Source: Heliocidaris tuberculata
Lineage: Eukaryota > Echinodermata > Echinoidea > Camarodonta > Echinometridae
Length of the DNA stretch: 64,000 nucleotides
Reading direction: 5' to 3'
Assembly: GCA_025618425.1 (NCBI GenBank)
Contig: CM046852.1
Coordinates: forward strand, 5,019,816-5,083,815
A model generated the notes under the pieces. The model was not told the origin of the DNA. It made no database searches and worked only from the letters and a program-made list of their open reading frames with translations. Each line of letters starts with the position of its first letter. The first letter of the stretch is position 1. Made by a program: the position numbers and the translations under genes. Shown here piece after piece: positions 60,874 to 64,000 of the stretch.

Positions 60874-62068
60874 AAGTAGTTCCGCCTGTAAGGAATAGTG
60901 ATCATAAAAAAATTAAGCATCCGAAAGAAGACTGGCATTTTTGCGATCTCCCGAAATAAATTCCATGTGCACCATCGAACTTTGCTGGCGTGTGAGAATG
61001 TTAGGCCTACAAACACGAATTCAATTCCAACAAGTCGGAGTATGACGCAATGCACGTGGAAACTGGCGACGCTATGTCTTTAATTTCATTTCAGGTCCAT
61101 GCATTATACCTAACTTTAAACCTAACGTAAAACCCAACTGCAAACCTAAACCTAACCCTGTAATCTTTGACGAAGTAAAGCTAGGAGCAATTGTCGCCAA
61201 AGCATATAATTATGTCGGAGTACCTGTGATGGCCATTGTGTAGACACAGAAAACCCCAGTTTAAGCACCAGTTTGGATTTAGAACACCTTCATAATGTTA
61301 ACTCGATGAAAACAACGTGTCCACATTGCGTAACAAGTGTGGCACTATGCAAACACATCAAAAACTAACGACTGTGCGCACCACAGCGTAACTACAGAGA
61401 GACTTTGAAGCATTTCCGTAGTGTTGTCTATACATGTATATGAAAACGCTAGGTCGAGCGAGTGTGACACAGTGTGGCACTATGCAAACGCAGAATGGCA
61501 GAGTGCACATACATAACAATGACCTCCGGGCGTACGTGGAAATACAGCAGTGGTGCTCACTTCTATGAAGTTGATAAACTCCTAAATAAGCATAGAGAAA
61601 TATTTTATTTACTAGTGGACCCAGGATTTTATAGAATGCGCCATGCAGACTTGATTATCATGTGTATGCTTATTAGATTGGCCTGAAACAAAACAATCTG
61701 TTATCAAAAGTATAATTCAATAGCCTGATTCTTAAAATTCTAAGTAAGGAAGGTACACGCAATTCCTCAACATTATTGTCAAAATGCTAAACAATTCATA
61801 TTTGTATCAGGACACAAATGTACTGAGTTTCTTTTAGATTTCTCATTTTCACACTATACCCATATACACAGTGTCGATATTGAAGTAATATCAAATTGAG
61901 ATCGAGAGTAAATAGCAGGCCTAAATCCCGATAGGCCGACAAATATTATCCTCTTATGACAGTGACAATTTGAAATCTACGGCAAATCTAATCTGCAAAA
62001 TCGTCAAAATCAGTAAAGTTTAAAAGATGCCCATAACATTTTTATTAGTGCATTGTTTGTGCCGATCT
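60874..62068. other. Spacer, right copy of 11470-12664
   Basis: Same content as the left copy; no gene seen. Confidence 0.5.
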
Positions 62069-62220
62069 GGGCCCCGTTTCATAAAACCTGTAACTAGTAT
62101 AACAGCTGCCACATTTCTATGACAAATTTGCTCTCAGCCAATCAGATGCAATGATTTCCAATAGCTTATAACAGTTATTGCAAATTGTTATTGATAACAA
62201 GTTTTATGAAACAGGCCCTG
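62069..62220. mobile_element. MITE with GGGCCCCGTTTCATAAAAC ends (right copy)
   Basis: Counterpart of 12665-12816. Confidence 0.75.
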
Positions 62221-62342
62221 GGCTAGAACATGAAGCTAAATGATATAGCCATTGTTCGTCTCAGCATCCATCACTAAAGAGTATTTGTTATTGATCGATG
62301 AAGTTGTCTGTCCGTAAAGTTCTTCTCAACATCCATCACTAT

Positions 62343-62774
62343 CTATAAAGTATTTGTTCTTGATCGATAAAGATGTCTGTCCGTAAAGTTCTTAATGGTC
62401 TGCCGGAGCTGTAACCTAGAAGTGATCTTCCGCACCTTCGCCCGCTTCTCCGCACGGTAGAACTCCCGGTAGAGATCGTGGAACGCATCAACGACAGGCA
62501 CGTATCCTTCGCTCGCGCTCATCTCGCAGTACGTGCACCCATAATCCTTTGCCAGTTGAGCGCCCTCTTGCTTTGTAATCTTGCGAAGGTGGCAAAGGTC
62601 AGCTTTGTTCCCGATGATCATGGTGGGTACTTTGTCAAGGTCACGACGGGATTTAAAGATGAACCGTTTCAGTTTATGGAGGTAGATAAAACTAGATCTG
62701 TCCGTGACCGAAAATACCAGCACGAAGGCATCTGTGCTACGTATCTGCTCGACTCGGGTCTGGCTCTCGAAGTC
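62343..62774 (-). CDS. Ras-like small GTPase (RERG/RASL-like), terminal exon (right copy)
   Basis: Same protein as 12939-13370: DFESQTRVEQIRSTDAFVLV, the G4 motif NKADL, SASEGY and an end without a CAAX box. Acceptor ttttacAG just right of 62774. The switch II exon would lie beyond the window's right edge. Confidence 0.85.
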   Translation of the reverse strand, partial: DFESQTRVEQIRSTDAFVLVFSVTDRSSFIYLHKLKRFIFKSRRDLDKVPTMIIGNKADLCHLRKITKQEGAQLAKDYGCTYCEMSASEGYVPVVDAFHDLYREFYRAEKRAKVRKITSRLQLRQTIKNFTDRHLYRSRTNTL

Positions 62775-63148
62775 CTGTAAAAGGGGGTGGGCGAAAAAAT
62801 AGAAAGTAATTTATCATATGTTTATGTGACGTATTTTCATATAATTAAACATAATAATTACACATGCATAGAAAACTTACACAAAAGTCTATTTTTTTAC
62901 CTTTCAGAGATAAGAATCAACTACATGTACATCAAAATTGTATTGTTTTATAGCTTGGGTTGACTCAGAGGAAGACAAGATGTCACATAGGTAAACATTC
63001 TGCCTTATACATTGTATTGTTCGACGTCCACGGTGTCGGCCCCATTTCCAAAAACAATATAATTAGGGAAAAGTTTAATCATGATTGCACATGCATCTTA
63101 ATACCTCTACAGCAGATAGGAAGATGATAACTTCCCAATGATGACGAC

Positions 63149-63418
63149 CAGGGGCGGCGCTACAGGGGGGGGGGCAGAGGGGGCGACCGCCCCCCTATGA
63201 TTTTTCAAGTAGTGAAAAAAGAAAAAAAAGAAGAAAAAAAAAGAAGAAAAGGAGGAAGAAAAGGGAAGAAAAGGGAAGAAAGAAGAAAGAGGAGTATTAA
63301 AAAGAGAGGTCTTAAACATATAACTCTATATTACCCCTGTTATTTAATGGAGAAAAAATATGACGTCATCTTTAGGTCGTCTTGCCCCTCCTATCAAAAT
63401 ACCCTGGCGCCGCCCCTG
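63149..63418. mobile_element. hAT-type MITE with 8-bp target duplication (right copy)
   Basis: Counterpart of 13746-14015: ends CAGGGGCGGCGC and GCGCCGCCCCTG, flanked by ATGACGAC at 63141-63148 and 63419-63426. Confidence 0.92.
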
Positions 63419-63449
63419 ATGACGACTACTTTAAAGAGAAGGTTGAGCT

Positions 63450-63593
63450 CTGGTAGCATTTCATCAAGAGTTTTGTCAGTGATTTTTACTGACAACTGTT
63501 ATAAGCTACTGAAATCCTTGCATCTGATTGGCTGAGAGCAAATTTGTCGGTAAAAATCACCGACAAAACGCTTCATGAAACGCTCCCCTGGTA
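63450..63593. mobile_element. MITE related to the GGGCCC family (right copy)
   Basis: Counterpart of 14047-14190. Confidence 0.65.
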
Positions 63594-64000
63594 GCCTAAT
63601 GGTGAAACAAATTTGTAAGCTTTCTCATTTTGTTTTTATATGCCATTTTGGAGGGAACATGATAGTAAAAACGTCCCCTGAAAACGGGACTGCTCTTCAA
63701 AGTAATGCTATTATATTCGTAGAATGATGAGAAAAAGCTGAAGTGTTTGGACCAAACATTCATACCACATATGTGTGCAGTCTCATTTTTGGTGTGAACT
63801 GCAATACAATCTTGCTTTTCAGCAAGATTGATTCATTTTTTTAACAGTTTGATGAATCCAAAACTTCACAGTATAGGCCTACACCAATAATTTACACTAT
63901 CAACCTTTCCCAATTGCTTTAAAGACAGTTCCTTTCCCAATGTAATCATGGTAATAGCATGGTCAGAACTCAACTTTGTCTTCTTTATTATTTTATTTTT

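Larger units (their letters stand above)
49405..64000. repeat. Long near-identical direct duplication, right copy
   Basis: The counterpart of 1-14570. It starts to be visible at 49405 only because the window starts there. Gene, MITE and SINE insertions are all shared, so the duplication (or the assembly duplication) is younger than every one of them. From 63974 to 64000 it shows 5 mismatches in 27 bases against 14571-14597. Confidence 0.97.

Overview
The window is eukaryotic DNA, AT-rich and intron-rich, with non-LTR retrotransposons, tRNA-derived SINEs, many small inverted-repeat elements, long microsatellites and many 10-20 nt poly-G/poly-C runs. The gene content (a 2A-bearing DEATH-NACHT-LRR receptor, a TRIM-type RING/B-box protein, a Ras-like GTPase) fits an invertebrate deuterostome. 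I infer an echinoderm, most likely a sea urchin, because large NLR families and 2A motifs at NLR N-termini are known there. No marker in the window proves the species.

The dominant structure is a long near-identical direct duplication. Bases 1-14570 recur at 49405-63973 (offset 49403-49408) with only about a dozen substitutions that I could find by eye, plus length changes in homopolymers and microsatellites. The last 27 bases of the window jump to 5 mismatches. Each copy holds, reading right to left on the minus strand: the end of a Ras-like GTPase gene, a MITE-rich spacer with two weak exon candidates, a Ser-rich acidic exon, an exon ending in a 2A ribosome-skipping motif, a DEATH-domain exon, a SINE-bearing intron and the start of the NACHT exon. 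A 500-N gap (22820-23319) separates the copies, so a true tandem duplication of period about 49.4 kb and a scaffolding artefact are both possible.

The best gene is a minus-strand NLR receptor gene from about 53276 down to 38748. Its exons are: Ser-rich (52438-53276), 2A (51112-51269), DEATH (50234-50499), NACHT (48009-49639), a short 85-nt exon, four LRR-like exons (46941-47096, 45188-45370, 44002-44184, 42461-42646), a 359-nt LRR-like exon (39234-39592) and a terminal exon ending at 38748. Splice phases agree at every join I could test except NACHT to the 85-nt exon. Three of the LRR exons lie in a tandem genomic array. The 2A motif GDVELNPGP sits directly before the DEATH domain, so ribosomes should release any upstream peptide and start a separate DEATH-NACHT-LRR chain.

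Between the copies lie the penultimate visible Ras-like exon, a 1.3 kb TAC array, purine-rich repeats, the gap, a TRIM gene whose coiled-coil exon has frame breaks beside the gap, a CR1/L2-like LINE with one nonsense codon and one frameshift, a fold-back repeat family, and a long gene-poor stretch (31906-38391).
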